Shown here in pieces: positions 1 through 5,954 of a stretch of 8,104 nt of DNA. The notes under the pieces were generated by a model. That model ran no database searches, was not told the DNA's origin, and saw only the letters and a list, made by a program, of their open reading frames with translations. Origin of the DNA: Candidatus Kuenenia stuttgartensis (GTDB lineage: Bacteria > Planctomycetota > Planctomycetia > Pirellulales > UBA1268); assembly GCA_945876515.1 (NCBI GenBank), contig CAMCPF010000125.1, forward strand, positions 1 through 8,104, read 5' to 3'. The number at the start of each line of letters is the position of its first letter. Position 1 is the stretch's first letter. Made by a program: the position numbers and the translations under genes.

Positions 1-192
1 GAGTTGTTCGACACGCTGCTGGAGGCGAAGGTGCTGATCGAGCGCTGGCGGAAGGCCTACAACACCGTCCGCCCGCACAGCTCGTTGGGGTACCGACCCC
101 CGGCCCCGGAGTCGAGCCGCCCCTGTCCGCTCGGTTCGGGTACGCCTCACCGAGCGGACAGGGGCGATCACTTGGCAGGTCTACCCTGGTGA
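1..192 (+). CDS. IS3-family transposase, C-terminal fragment (cut by left edge)
   Basis: The reading frame is open from base 1 to a TGA at 190-192, giving 63 visible residues. Residues 13-37 include IERWRKAYNTVRPHSSLGY followed by RPPAPE, the typical C-terminal end of the integrase-core (DDE) transposase (OrfB) of IS3-family elements. The catalytic D, D and E residues lie upstream and are outside the window, so activity cannot be judged. Family-like sequence ends around residue 37; the remaining 26 codons run through a perfect 18-bp inverted repeat (118-166) and look like non-family tail, so the native stop may have been lost or the ORF may simply run into the IS end. The true right end of the element cannot be fixed because the left end is not present for comparison. 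Family assignment is firm; intactness is unknown. Confidence 0.85.
   Translation, partial: ELFDTLLEAKVLIERWRKAYNTVRPHSSLGYRPPAPESSRPCPLGSGTPHRADRGDHLAGLPW
118..166. repeat. Perfect 18-bp inverted repeat at the transposase 3' end
   Basis: The arm at 118-135 (CGCCCCTGTCCGCTCGGT) is exactly complementary to 149-166, separated by a 13-nt loop (136-148). As RNA this forms a very stable GC-rich hairpin inside the last codons of the transposase frame. It has no T-tract after it, so it is not a standard intrinsic terminator. It could be an IS-borne structure that protects or blocks transcripts, or a separate palindromic repeat that landed in the end of the IS. Which one it is cannot be told from a single copy. 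Confidence 0.8.
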
Positions 193-233
193 TAGACACT
201 GGTTCCATTCCTGGGGGCAGGTCAGTCGGAGGG

Positions 234-248
234 CGGGGCGTAGCCCCG
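234..248. repeat. Short GC palindrome, possible dispersed repeat
   Basis: CGGGGC (234-239), loop GTA, GCCCCG (243-248) forms a 6-bp perfect hairpin. A GTCGG at 225-229 can alternatively pair with CCGAC at 246-250. Compact GC hairpins of this kind are often parts of repeated intergenic elements, but one copy cannot show that. Confidence 0.35.
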
Positions 249-331
249 ACCGGAGACACACCACGCGCCGCCGCCGGGACCTCCCCGGAGGCCGTATCGT
301 CCAGCCCGGCGGGCAGCCGCACGCGGCCGAC

Positions 332-360
332 TTACCGCCACGCCTCGTAGCCGCTAGAAT
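332..360 (+). promoter_or_regulatory. Candidate sigma-70-type promoter for the ferritin gene
   Basis: A -10 element TAGAAT (355-360, 5 of 6 to consensus) lies 17 bp after TTACCG (332-337, 3 of 6 to the -35 consensus). The start of transcription would fall about 80 nt before the ferritin GTG. The -10 match and exact spacing support it; the -35 is weak. Confidence 0.4.
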
Positions 361-446
361 AGGCGAAGCGGGATCCGGCCGAACTGGTCGGTGGGCTTTC
401 AGCCATGCCGCGCCGTCCTGCCCGATCATCTCCAGGAGATCCAGCC

Positions 447-962
447 GTGAGTTTCCGCAAGTCCCTCGACAACCAAGTGGCCGAAGCCCTCAACGAGCAG
501 ATCAAGATCGAGGCCTCGGCGGCCTTCCTCTACTTTTCGCTCGCCTCGTGGGCCAACGTCCGCGGCCTGACCGGCATGGCCTCGTGGTTTCGGGGCGAGG
601 CACATGGCGAACTTACGCACATGAACCTGTTCGTCGATTACCTCAATGATCGTGACTACCAGGCGAAGTTCGGCACCATCGAGGCCCCGACCTGCGAGTG
701 GGACAGCCCGATTGCAGCCTTCGACATGGTCCGCACGCAGGAGCACGTGCTGCTCCAGCGGATGAGCGACCTGATCGATCTGGCCGACAAGCACAAGGAC
801 CACCTGACGCACAGTTTTCTGACGCAGTTCGTGCCGCAGCAGATCGCCGACACGGCCGAGGCCGATGATGTGCACGACCGGCTGATGCTCGTCGGTGGCG
901 ACGGGCATGGCCTGATCCTGATCGACCAGGAACTCGGCCGCGAAGCCGAGACGGAAGCCTGA
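447..962 (+). CDS. Non-haem ferritin (FtnA-like)
   Basis: This 171-residue protein is the usual length of a bacterial ferritin subunit, which assembles into a 24-mer cage that oxidises Fe(II) and stores it as mineral in the cytoplasm. Ferroxidase ligands can be placed by comparison with E. coli FtnA: E22 (FtnA E17), E55 and H58 in GELTHM (E50, H53), E99 in RTQEHV (E94), and Q132 (Q127). The end GGDGHGLILIDQELG matches the conserved fifth helix. FtnA E130 appears as D135. The ligands of the third iron site seem lost: E49 becomes G54, E126 becomes Q131 and E129 becomes A134. The GTG start at 447 is chosen because AGGAG lies at 434-438, 8 nt ahead, and because protein similarity begins there; an in-frame ATG at 405 would add 14 unrelated residues. 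It stands alone, 130 bp from the next gene. Confidence 0.9.
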   Translation: MSFRKSLDNQVAEALNEQIKIEASAAFLYFSLASWANVRGLTGMASWFRGEAHGELTHMNLFVDYLNDRDYQAKFGTIEAPTCEWDSPIAAFDMVRTQEHVLLQRMSDLIDLADKHKDHLTHSFLTQFVPQQIADTAEADDVHDRLMLVGGDGHGLILIDQELGREAETEA

Positions 963-989
963 CGGGCGGGGGAGTGTCGCGGCTTGCGA

Positions 990-1012
990 GGGCTCCGGCT
1001 GCGGGCTCCGGC
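990..1012 (+). repeat. Direct repeat of a 10-mer upstream of the antiporter gene
   Basis: GGGCTCCGGC occurs at 990-999 and again at 1003-1012, 13 bp apart start to start. It lies in the 130-bp gap between ferritin and the antiporter gene. It may be slippage in GC-rich DNA; no function is evident. Confidence 0.4.
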
Positions 1013-1092
1013 CCAAACCGCCGCGCAGAGGCGGCCACCTCCGCCGGCGTCATCTCGCCCTGGATCGGCGGCGGGCCAAGCCGGAGTTTCGC

Positions 1093-2136
1093 ATGACAAG
1101 CCGAGTGCTCCTCGTCGCGATCCCGCTCGCCCTGGGACTGGCATGGCAGGAGGCGTCGCCCTTCGCCGTTTTTTTGGCGGCACTGGTCTCGATCGTGCCG
1201 CTGGTGGGCCTGATCGGCGACTCGACCGAGCGGCTCGCGGCCAAACTCGGCCCGACCCTGGGCGGCCTGCTCAACTCCACGCTCAACAATCTCCCGGAGT
1301 TGATCATCGGAGGCGTCGCCCTGGCCAACGGGCTCGTGGAGGTGGTCAAGGCATCGCTCACCGGCGCGATCCTCGCCAACCTCCTCCTCAGCCTCGGAGT
1401 GGCCCTGATCGTAGGCGGCCTGCGTCACGGCGAGCAGCGGTTCGATCCCACTCGGCTGGCGGTGAACGCCTCGATGCTGATGATCTGTGCGTTCTGCTTC
1501 ATCGTGCCGGCCATGTTCAGCATCGGCACGCCGGAGGGGACCCGCGACCTGTCGTTCGAAATGTCGTTCGTGCTGATCGGGATGTACGTGATGAACGTCG
1601 TCGTCACCCTGGTCGGGGGTGGCGGCGGCACGAGCCTGCCGGAGGACCAGCCCTTCGACCCCGAGCATGTGACCACGCCCGTCTGGCGGAGCCTGGTGAC
1701 CCTCGTCGTGTCGGCCGGCACCCTCGGGCTGGTGACCGAGGTGCTCTGCCACGCGCTTGAACCGACGGCCCGCAGTCTGGGGCTCTCCAACACCTTCAGC
1801 GGGCTCGTGCTGCTGGGCGGCGCGGGCAGCCTCGGCGAGGTGCTGTCGGGGATCCACTTCGCGCGGCGGGGCAAGCCGTCGCTCGTACTCGCGGCCACGG
1901 TCGGTTCCACGATCCAGCTCGTGCTGCTCGTCGCCCCGCTGCTCGTCTTTGCCGGGCAGGTGCTGGGGCAGCAGATGGATCTGGCGTTCACGCCCTTCGA
2001 GGTGGTAGCGATCGTGCTCGCCACGATCATCACGCGCGAGCTCATCATCGACGGCAAGGCGAACTGGTTCGAGGGTTTCCTGCTGCTGGGCGTCTACCTC
2101 ATTCTGGCCATCGGCTTCTTTCACCTGCCGGAGTGA
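1093..2136 (+). CDS. Ca2+/H+ antiporter, CAX family
   Basis: A 347-residue, highly hydrophobic inner-membrane protein with about ten or eleven membrane segments, close to the roughly 350 residues usual for bacterial CAX proteins. It exchanges cytoplasmic Ca2+ (perhaps other divalent cations) for protons. The two inverted alpha-repeats of the CaCA superfamily are visible: alpha-1 GLLNSTLNNLPELIIGG (about residues 58-74), with the cation-binding glutamate in NNLPE, and alpha-2 GGAGSLGEVLSGI (about 243-255), with its partner glutamate, followed by STIQLVLLVAPLLV. The C-terminus (FTPFEVVAIVLA, then DGKANWFEG and LGVYLILAIGFF) is highly typical of the family. The loop between the halves is short (about residues 175-200, GGGGG then acidic), with less of an acidic helix than some relatives. 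GGAG at 1083-1086 precedes the ATG by 6 nt. Exact substrate is inferred. Confidence 0.93.
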   Translation: MTSRVLLVAIPLALGLAWQEASPFAVFLAALVSIVPLVGLIGDSTERLAAKLGPTLGGLLNSTLNNLPELIIGGVALANGLVEVVKASLTGAILANLLLSLGVALIVGGLRHGEQRFDPTRLAVNASMLMICAFCFIVPAMFSIGTPEGTRDLSFEMSFVLIGMYVMNVVVTLVGGGGGTSLPEDQPFDPEHVTTPVWRSLVTLVVSAGTLGLVTEVLCHALEPTARSLGLSNTFSGLVLLGGAGSLGEVLSGIHFARRGKPSLVLAATVGSTIQLVLLVAPLLVFAGQVLGQQMDLAFTPFEVVAIVLATIITRELIIDGKANWFEGFLLLGVYLILAIGFFHLPE

Positions 2137-2177
2137 GGCCACCCGCGCCGGGCCGCTGACCGGCGTTTGACGCACGA

Positions 2178-2195
2178 CGCCCACGGCCGTGGGCG
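2178..2195. promoter_or_regulatory. 18-bp perfect palindrome, operator-like, upstream of uup
   Basis: CGCCCACGGCCGTGGGCG is a perfect palindrome with two 9-bp half-sites and no spacer. It ends one base before a TATGAT -10-like element (2197-2202) and lies 20 bp ahead of the uup start codon. A TTGACG lies at 2167-2172, but its distance to TATGAT (24 bp) is too long for a normal sigma-70 promoter. The placement suits a repressor or activator site; no regulator is identified. Confidence 0.45.
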
Positions 2196-2196
2196 A

Positions 2197-2202
2197 TATG
2201 AT
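2197..2202 (+). promoter_or_regulatory. Candidate -10 element for uup
   Basis: TATGAT matches 5 of 6 bases of the sigma-70 -10 consensus. Transcription would begin about 5-7 nt before the ATG at 2215, leaving an almost leaderless message, which fits the lack of a good Shine-Dalgarno sequence there. No -35 at normal spacing is seen. Confidence 0.3.
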
Positions 2203-2214
2203 GGCGGCGACACG

Positions 2215-3807
2215 ATGCCGCTCGTCACCATTCGCAACCTGTCGCTGCGGTTCCGCGGGCCGCCGCTGCTCGACGACGTGACCTGCCACGTCGAGGCTGG
2301 GCAGCGGGTCGGCCTGCTCGGCCGCAATGGCGCCGGCAAGACCTCGCTGATGCGGCTACTGGCCGGCGGAATCCAGCCCGATGCCGGAAGCGTGGAGTTT
2401 GCGCCCGGCGCGACCGTCGCGCTCCTGCAGCAGGACGTGCCGCAGGACCTCGCGGGAATCGTGCGGGCGATCGTCGCCACCGGCCTGCCGGCGGCGGCCC
2501 CCGAGACAGCCTGGCAGGGGGAGCAGGCCGTAACGCAGATCCTCTCGCGGATGGAGCTCGACGGGGCCGCGGCCTTCGAGGGCCTCTCGGCGGGGCTGAA
2601 GCGGCGGGTGCTGCTCGCGCGGGCGGTGGTCGGGCAGCCCGATCTGCTCCTGCTCGACGAGCCCACGAACCACCTCGACATCGAGGCAGTCGAGTGGCTG
2701 GAAGGGTTTCTGGGGCGCTGGCGGGGCACGCTCATGTTCGTCACCCACGATCGCACCTTCCTCCGCCGGATGGCCGACCGGATCCTGGAGATCGACCGCG
2801 GGCGGATCTTCGACTGGTCGTGTGACTACGACACCTTCCTGGTGCGGAAGGAAGAGTCGCTGGCCGCCGAGGAGAAGCAGAACGCCCTCTTCGACAAGAA
2901 GCTCGCCCAGGAGGAGGTCTGGATCCGCACCGGCATCAAGGCCCGCCGGACCCGCAACGAGGGGCGGGTGCGAGCGCTGGAGGCGATGCGGCGCGAACGC
3001 GGCCAGCGTCGTAACGCCGTGGGCCGGGTGAAGCTCGAGATTCAGGAGGCGGAGCGGAGCGGGGCGCTCGTGGCGGCGGTCGAAGGCGTGTCGTTTCTGC
3101 GGGGTGAGCGGCCGATCATCCGCGACCTCTCAACCTCCGTGATGCGGGGCGACCGGATCGGGATCGTCGGCCCCAACGGCTCCGGCAAGACCACGCTCCT
3201 GCGACTGCTGCTCGGCGAGCTTGCTCCGGCCACGGGCTCGGTGCGGCTCGGCACCAACCTCCGGATCGCCTTCTTCGACCAGCTCCGCGACCAGCTCGAC
3301 GATGAGAAGACCGTGGCCGACAACGTGGCCGACGGCTACGAGACGGTGCAGATCGGCGGCCAGCCGCGGCACGTGGTGGGCTACCTGCAGGATTTCCTGT
3401 TCACGCCCGACCGGACCCGCACACTGGTGAAGTTTCTCTCGGGGGGTGAGCGGAACCGCGTCCTGCTGGCCCGGCTGTTCGCCAAGCCGGCCAACCTGAT
3501 CGTGCTCGACGAGCCCACCAACGACCTCGACGCGGAGACGCTCGAGATGCTGGAGGAGCGGCTGGTGGACTTCGCCGGCACCGTGCTCGTGGTGAGCCAC
3601 GACCGCTCATTTCTCGACAACGTGGTGACGAGCACGCTCGTGTTCGAGCCGACGGGGCAGGGCGGGGCCTTCGCCGTGAAGGAATACGTGGGCGGCTACA
3701 CCGACTGGGTGCGGCAGCGGCCCGCGGTGCCGGTGACCATGGCGGCACGGGTGCCGCAGGGGGCAGCTGCGGCCACGCCGCCTTCCGCGGCAGACGCCCC
3801 CAAGTAA
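2215..3807 (+). CDS. uup: ABC-F ATPase, Uup type, ending early at an in-frame TAA
   Basis: The 530-residue product has two ABC ATPase domains in tandem and no membrane segments, as in ABC-F proteins acting on ribosomes or nucleic acid. Domain 1: Walker A GRNGAGKT (36-43), signature LSAG (124-127, where LSGG is usual), Walker B LLLLDEP (144-150), H-loop H178. Domain 2: Walker A GPNGSGKT (319-326), signature LSGGE (408-412), Walker B LIVLDEP (428-434), H-loop H462. The linker contains EEVWIRTGIKARRTRNEGR (about 235-255), strongly characteristic of Uup. E. coli Uup is about 635 residues and has a C-terminal DNA-binding coiled coil. Here a TAA at 3805-3807 stops translation before it, although that domain is still encoded in frame downstream (3808-4041). 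ATG 2215 is chosen because MPLVTIRNLSLRF matches the family start. TAA is the only non-TGA stop of a gene in the window. The truncated protein could still bind ATP; whether it works is unknown. Confidence 0.9.
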   Translation: MPLVTIRNLSLRFRGPPLLDDVTCHVEAGQRVGLLGRNGAGKTSLMRLLAGGIQPDAGSVEFAPGATVALLQQDVPQDLAGIVRAIVATGLPAAAPETAWQGEQAVTQILSRMELDGAAAFEGLSAGLKRRVLLARAVVGQPDLLLLDEPTNHLDIEAVEWLEGFLGRWRGTLMFVTHDRTFLRRMADRILEIDRGRIFDWSCDYDTFLVRKEESLAAEEKQNALFDKKLAQEEVWIRTGIKARRTRNEGRVRALEAMRRERGQRRNAVGRVKLEIQEAERSGALVAAVEGVSFLRGERPIIRDLSTSVMRGDRIGIVGPNGSGKTTLLRLLLGELAPATGSVRLGTNLRIAFFDQLRDQLDDEKTVADNVADGYETVQIGGQPRHVVGYLQDFLFTPDRTRTLVKFLSGGERNRVLLARLFAKPANLIVLDEPTNDLDAETLEMLEERLVDFAGTVLVVSHDRSFLDNVVTSTLVFEPTGQGGAFAVKEYVGGYTDWVRQRPAVPVTMAARVPQGAAAATPPSAADAPK

Positions 3808-4041
3808 AAACGCTCCTTCAAGGAGCAGCGGGAGCTCGAGAGCCTGCCGGCCGTGATCGAAACGCTCGAGACCGAGACGGCCGCGCTGCACGCGGTAATG
3901 GCGGAGCCCGGCTATTTTCGCCAGGCGGGCGACGTGCTCGCCCGTGACCAGGCGAGGCTCCGCGACCTCGAATCGCGGCTCGCCGAGGCCTTTGCCCGCT
4001 GGGAGGCCCTCGAGGGGGGCGACGGCGCCGGGGCCGGCTGA
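3808..4041 (+). pseudogene. uup: Detached C-terminal coiled-coil domain of Uup
   Basis: Directly after the TAA and in the same frame, 77 sense codons run to a TGA at 4039-4041. They begin KRSFKEQRELESLPAVIE, and near the end comes LRDLESRLAEAFARWEALE. This is the pattern of the ABC-F/Uup C-terminal domain (KEQRELE opening, an ADP/AEPxxYR middle turn, closing WE), an antiparallel coiled coil that binds DNA in E. coli Uup. Together with the upstream part it makes about 609 codons, near full Uup length. The sense coding is undamaged, so the interruption is recent, is read through, or is a sequence error. Independent translation from GTG 3853 or ATG 3898 would lose the first helix, and neither has a well-placed ribosome-binding site. 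Confidence 0.8.
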
Positions 4042-4048
4042 GCGGGGC

Positions 4049-4717
4049 TCAGGCCCGCGTGCCGACGAAGATCGAGTTCCAACTTCCTCCGGTCGGGTGC
4101 GTGCGGGCCTTCACGACGTCGACGTCAAAGCCCGCCTCCTCCATGCGGGCCACGAACCGGTGATCGGGGCCGGCCGACCAGACGGCCAGGCGGCCGCCCG
4201 GCTTGAGCGCCGCCCGGGCGGCTCCCAGGCCGTTCATCCCGTAGAGGCCGTCGTTGCCGGCCGCCGTGAGGCTGCTGGCGCCGTTGTCCACGTCGAGCAT
4301 GATCCGATCGAACCGGCCGCGGCTCTCGGCCAGCACCTCGGCCACGTCGCCGCCGACGATCTTGACCCGCGGGTCGTCGATCACGTCGGCCGCGAGGTGG
4401 TAGTCGGGATTGCGGTTCCAGGCGATCACCGCGGGCACGAGTTCGGCCACCACGACCGTCGCGTCGGCGGCGACGTGGCGCAGCGTTTCGCGGAGCGTGA
4501 AGCCGAGGCCGAGGCCGCCGATCAGCACCGCGGCCCGCTTGCGGTCGCCGAGATCGGCGCAGGCCAGTTCGGCCATCCGCTCCTCCGAGTAGTGCTGTCG
4601 CGTGGACATGAGTTCGATGCCCCCCACCCGGATCGAGAGGACGCCATCGTGCTCGTGGAGCGTGAGGGGCGTGCCGTCAGGCGTGACGGACCGGTCGAGG
4701 AGGCGGGTGGGCTTCAT
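4049..4717 (-). CDS. Spermidine-synthase-like SAM-dependent methyltransferase
   Basis: A 222-residue soluble protein with a class I Rossmann methyltransferase fold similar to the polyamine-synthase group. Visible elements: LMSTRQHYSEERMAEL (37-51), resembling the substrate-side segment of spermidine synthases; the nucleotide-binding loop VLIGGLGLG (64-72); acidic E92 ending strand 2 (VVVAELVP), the expected ribose ligand; GGDV (122-125); FDRIMLDVDNGAS (136-148); and LKPGG (171-175). True spermidine synthases carry a D-x-T-D-P-like catalytic motif and are about 280 residues; here it is DVDNGA and the N-terminal beta domain is short. A methyltransferase-like role on an unknown small molecule is therefore more likely than spermidine synthesis. 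It converges on uup, with stops 7 nt apart, and is divergent from the aquaporin gene. No clear Shine-Dalgarno precedes the ATG. Confidence 0.75.
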   Translation of the reverse strand: MKPTRLLDRSVTPDGTPLTLHEHDGVLSIRVGGIELMSTRQHYSEERMAELACADLGDRKRAAVLIGGLGLGFTLRETLRHVAADATVVVAELVPAVIAWNRNPDYHLAADVIDDPRVKIVGGDVAEVLAESRGRFDRIMLDVDNGASSLTAAGNDGLYGMNGLGAARAALKPGGRLAVWSAGPDHRFVARMEEAGFDVDVVKARTHPTGGSWNSIFVGTRA

Positions 4718-4742
4718 GGCGTGATCGGCATGGCGTGATCGG
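4715..4742. repeat. 14-bp tandem duplication over the methyltransferase start codon
   Basis: CATGGCGTGATCGG occurs twice back to back (4715-4728 and 4729-4742), identical in both copies. On the minus strand it duplicates CCGATCACGCCATG, giving two ATGs 14 nt apart in different frames: the gene start at 4717 and a second at 4731. It is probably a slippage duplication. Confidence 0.85.
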
Positions 4743-4777
4743 CGGTCAGCGAGGCGAAGGCCGCAGGCGGCGTGTGG

Positions 4778-4807
4778 CTGTCAGTATGCGGTGTGGGGCG
4801 ATACGAT
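4778..4807 (+). promoter_or_regulatory. Candidate promoter for the aquaporin-arsC-DUF6428 operon
   Basis: CTGTCA (4778-4783, 4 of 6 to the -35 consensus) lies 18 bp before TACGAT (4802-4807, 4 of 6 to the -10 consensus). This predicts a start near 4814 and a leader of about 40 nt before ATG 4854. The -10 sits in GGGCGATACGATGGCG (4796-4811), 15 of 16 identical to 2191-2206 upstream of uup. Support is pattern-only. Confidence 0.35.
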
Positions 4808-4853
4808 GGCGAGCCGGCGGCGCGGGTGCCGCTGTCCGGAGTCGAAGAAGTCG

Positions 4854-5543
4854 ATGCACGAGCCCAGCACGTTCTCCCGCCTCGGCGCGGAAGCCTTCGG
4901 GACCTTCTGTCTCGTGTTCGCGGGAACGGGCGCGGTCGTCGTCAACGAAGTCACCGGGGGCACAGTCTCCCACGTGGGCGTGGCGCTCACGTTCGGCTTG
5001 GTGGTGATGGCGCTCATCTATGCCCTCGGCGACCTCTCGGGGTGCCACATCAATCCGGCCGTGACGCTCGGACTGTGGGCCGCGGGCCGCTTCGAGCGGG
5101 GCCAGGTGCTGCCGTACATCGCCAGCCAGTGCGGCGGTGCGTTCGTGGCCAGCGCGGCGTTGCGACTGCTCTTCCCGGAGAGTGTGACCCTCGGGGCCAC
5201 GCTGCCCGCCGGCAGTGCGGCCCAGTCGCTCGTCCTCGAGACGCTGCTGACGCTGATGCTGATGGTCGTCATCTTGATGCTGGCGGGCGGCGGCCCGGAG
5301 TCAAAACTCATGGGGGGAGTCGTGGTGGGCGGCGTGATCGCTCTCGAAGCCCTGTTCGCCGGTCCGATCAGCGGGGCGTCGATGAACCCAGCCCGCTCCC
5401 TGGCACCCGCGGTCGTAGCGCAGCAGACTGCCTCGCTGTGGGTCTATGTTGTCGGGCCGATCGCCGGGGCCCTGGCGGGCGTGCCGCTCTCCAAATGTCT
5501 TCAGTCCGGGGCGAGGCGTGGTTCGCCAACCATCGAGGCGTGA
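4854..5543 (+). CDS. MIP/aquaporin-family channel, likely arsenite or solute channel
   Basis: A 229-residue integral inner-membrane protein with the six segments and two half-helices of the MIP family. Both pore motifs are present: GCHINPAV with N67-P68-A69 and GASMNPARS with N178-P179-A180-R181. Aligned without gaps to E. coli AqpZ, the selectivity filter would be F47, A166, A175 and R181, in place of F/H/T/R; the missing histidine suggests a wider pore than a pure water channel. The next gene, 2 nt downstream, is an arsenate reductase. An aqpS-arsC pairing is known in Sinorhizobium meliloti, where the channel carries arsenite out of the cell, so the same role is inferred here. ATG 4854 is preferred because family similarity begins at once (RLGAEAFGTF); GGAG lies at 4838-4841, a rather long 12 nt away. 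In-frame ATG 4806 and GTG 4791 would add basic, unrelated residues. Confidence 0.88.
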   Translation: MHEPSTFSRLGAEAFGTFCLVFAGTGAVVVNEVTGGTVSHVGVALTFGLVVMALIYALGDLSGCHINPAVTLGLWAAGRFERGQVLPYIASQCGGAFVASAALRLLFPESVTLGATLPAGSAAQSLVLETLLTLMLMVVILMLAGGGPESKLMGGVVVGGVIALEALFAGPISGASMNPARSLAPAVVAQQTASLWVYVVGPIAGALAGVPLSKCLQSGARRGSPTIEA

Positions 5544-5545
5544 GC

Positions 5546-5950
5546 ATGAAGACCATCCTGTTCGTCTGCGTCGAGAACTCCAATCGCAGCCAGATGGCCG
5601 AAGCCTTCGCGCGGATGCATGGCGGGGAGCGCGTGCAGGTCGCGAGCGCGGGGTCACGGCCCTCGGGCCGGATCAACCCCAAGGCGGTCGAGGCGATGCG
5701 GGAACTGGGGTATGACCTGACCTCCCACGCCTCCAAGGGGCTGGACGAGTTCAACGGCACGCCTGTCGATGTGGCGGTGACGATGGGGTGTGGCGACGAA
5801 TGCCCGCTCGTGATCGCCAGGCAACGCGAGGACTGGCGGATTCCGGATCCCCGCGAGATGTCGCCGGACGAGTTTCGGGGGGTGAGGGATCTGATCGAAA
5901 TGAAGGTGCGGGAACTGCTGGCGTCGCTCGACAACCCTGCTCAGAGGTGA
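5546..5950 (+). CDS. arsC: Arsenate reductase, low-molecular-weight phosphatase (thioredoxin) type
   Basis: A 134-residue cytoplasmic enzyme that reduces arsenate to arsenite; length equals the roughly 131 residues of staphylococcal pI258 ArsC. The phosphatase-type P-loop C-x5-R is at the N-terminus (C8 VENSN R14 S15, within ILFVCVENSNRSQMAEAF). Two further cysteines, C82 and C86 in MGCGDECPL, correspond to the relay pair C82/C89 of the thioredoxin-coupled enzymes, here with a shorter loop. The general acid is D101 in RIPDP, followed by the family's EFRGVRDLIEMKV helix. The P-loop reads CVENSNR rather than the more common CTGNSCR. ATG 5546 lies 2 nt after the aquaporin stop; GAGG at 5535-5538 provides a ribosome-binding site. 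The closeness implies co-transcription and likely translational coupling. A plain protein tyrosine phosphatase is the alternative, but the cysteine relay and neighbours favour ArsC. Confidence 0.88.
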   Translation: MKTILFVCVENSNRSQMAEAFARMHGGERVQVASAGSRPSGRINPKAVEAMRELGYDLTSHASKGLDEFNGTPVDVAVTMGCGDECPLVIARQREDWRIPDPREMSPDEFRGVRDLIEMKVRELLASLDNPAQR

Positions 5951-5954
5951 AGCC

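Larger units (their letters stand above)
193..446. other. Intergenic region between IS remnant and ferritin gene
   Basis: No convincing gene is present; the short minus-strand frame at 181-429 is arginine/proline-rich and resembles nothing known. The stretch holds a small palindrome (CGGGGC-GTA-GCCCCG, 234-248), a likely promoter near 332-360 and the ferritin ribosome-binding site. The outer boundary of the IS element probably lies in its first few tens of bases. Confidence 0.6.

Noticed and set aside
166..200. Exact right boundary of the IS3 element
   Set aside because: No left end or target duplication is available in the window, so any boundary would be a guess.
405..446. ATG 405 as the ferritin start
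   Set aside because: It would add 14 residues unlike ferritins, while GTG 447 has a well-placed AGGAG.
643..2289. 548-codon minus-strand open frame opposite the ferritin and antiporter genes
   Set aside because: Its product is a low-complexity mix of R, H, E, Q, D and G with no recognisable domain, and it mirrors two clear genes; long antisense frames are common in GC-rich DNA.
3795..3815. Programmed frameshift instead of a stop in uup
   Set aside because: The A-run lies after the TAA and the downstream domain is in the same frame, so no frame change is needed.
3853..4041. Independent small gene starting at GTG 3853
   Set aside because: The sequence is the tail of the Uup C-terminal domain, the first helix lies before the GTG, and no ribosome-binding site is properly spaced.
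3944..4738. 264-codon plus-strand frame opposite the methyltransferase
   Set aside because: Composition is shadow-like, and the minus-strand frame has clear Rossmann methyltransferase motifs.
4772..5545. Long open frame fused upstream of arsC
   Set aside because: It overlaps the aquaporin in another frame and has arginine-rich, non-family sequence; ArsC similarity starts precisely at ATG 5546.
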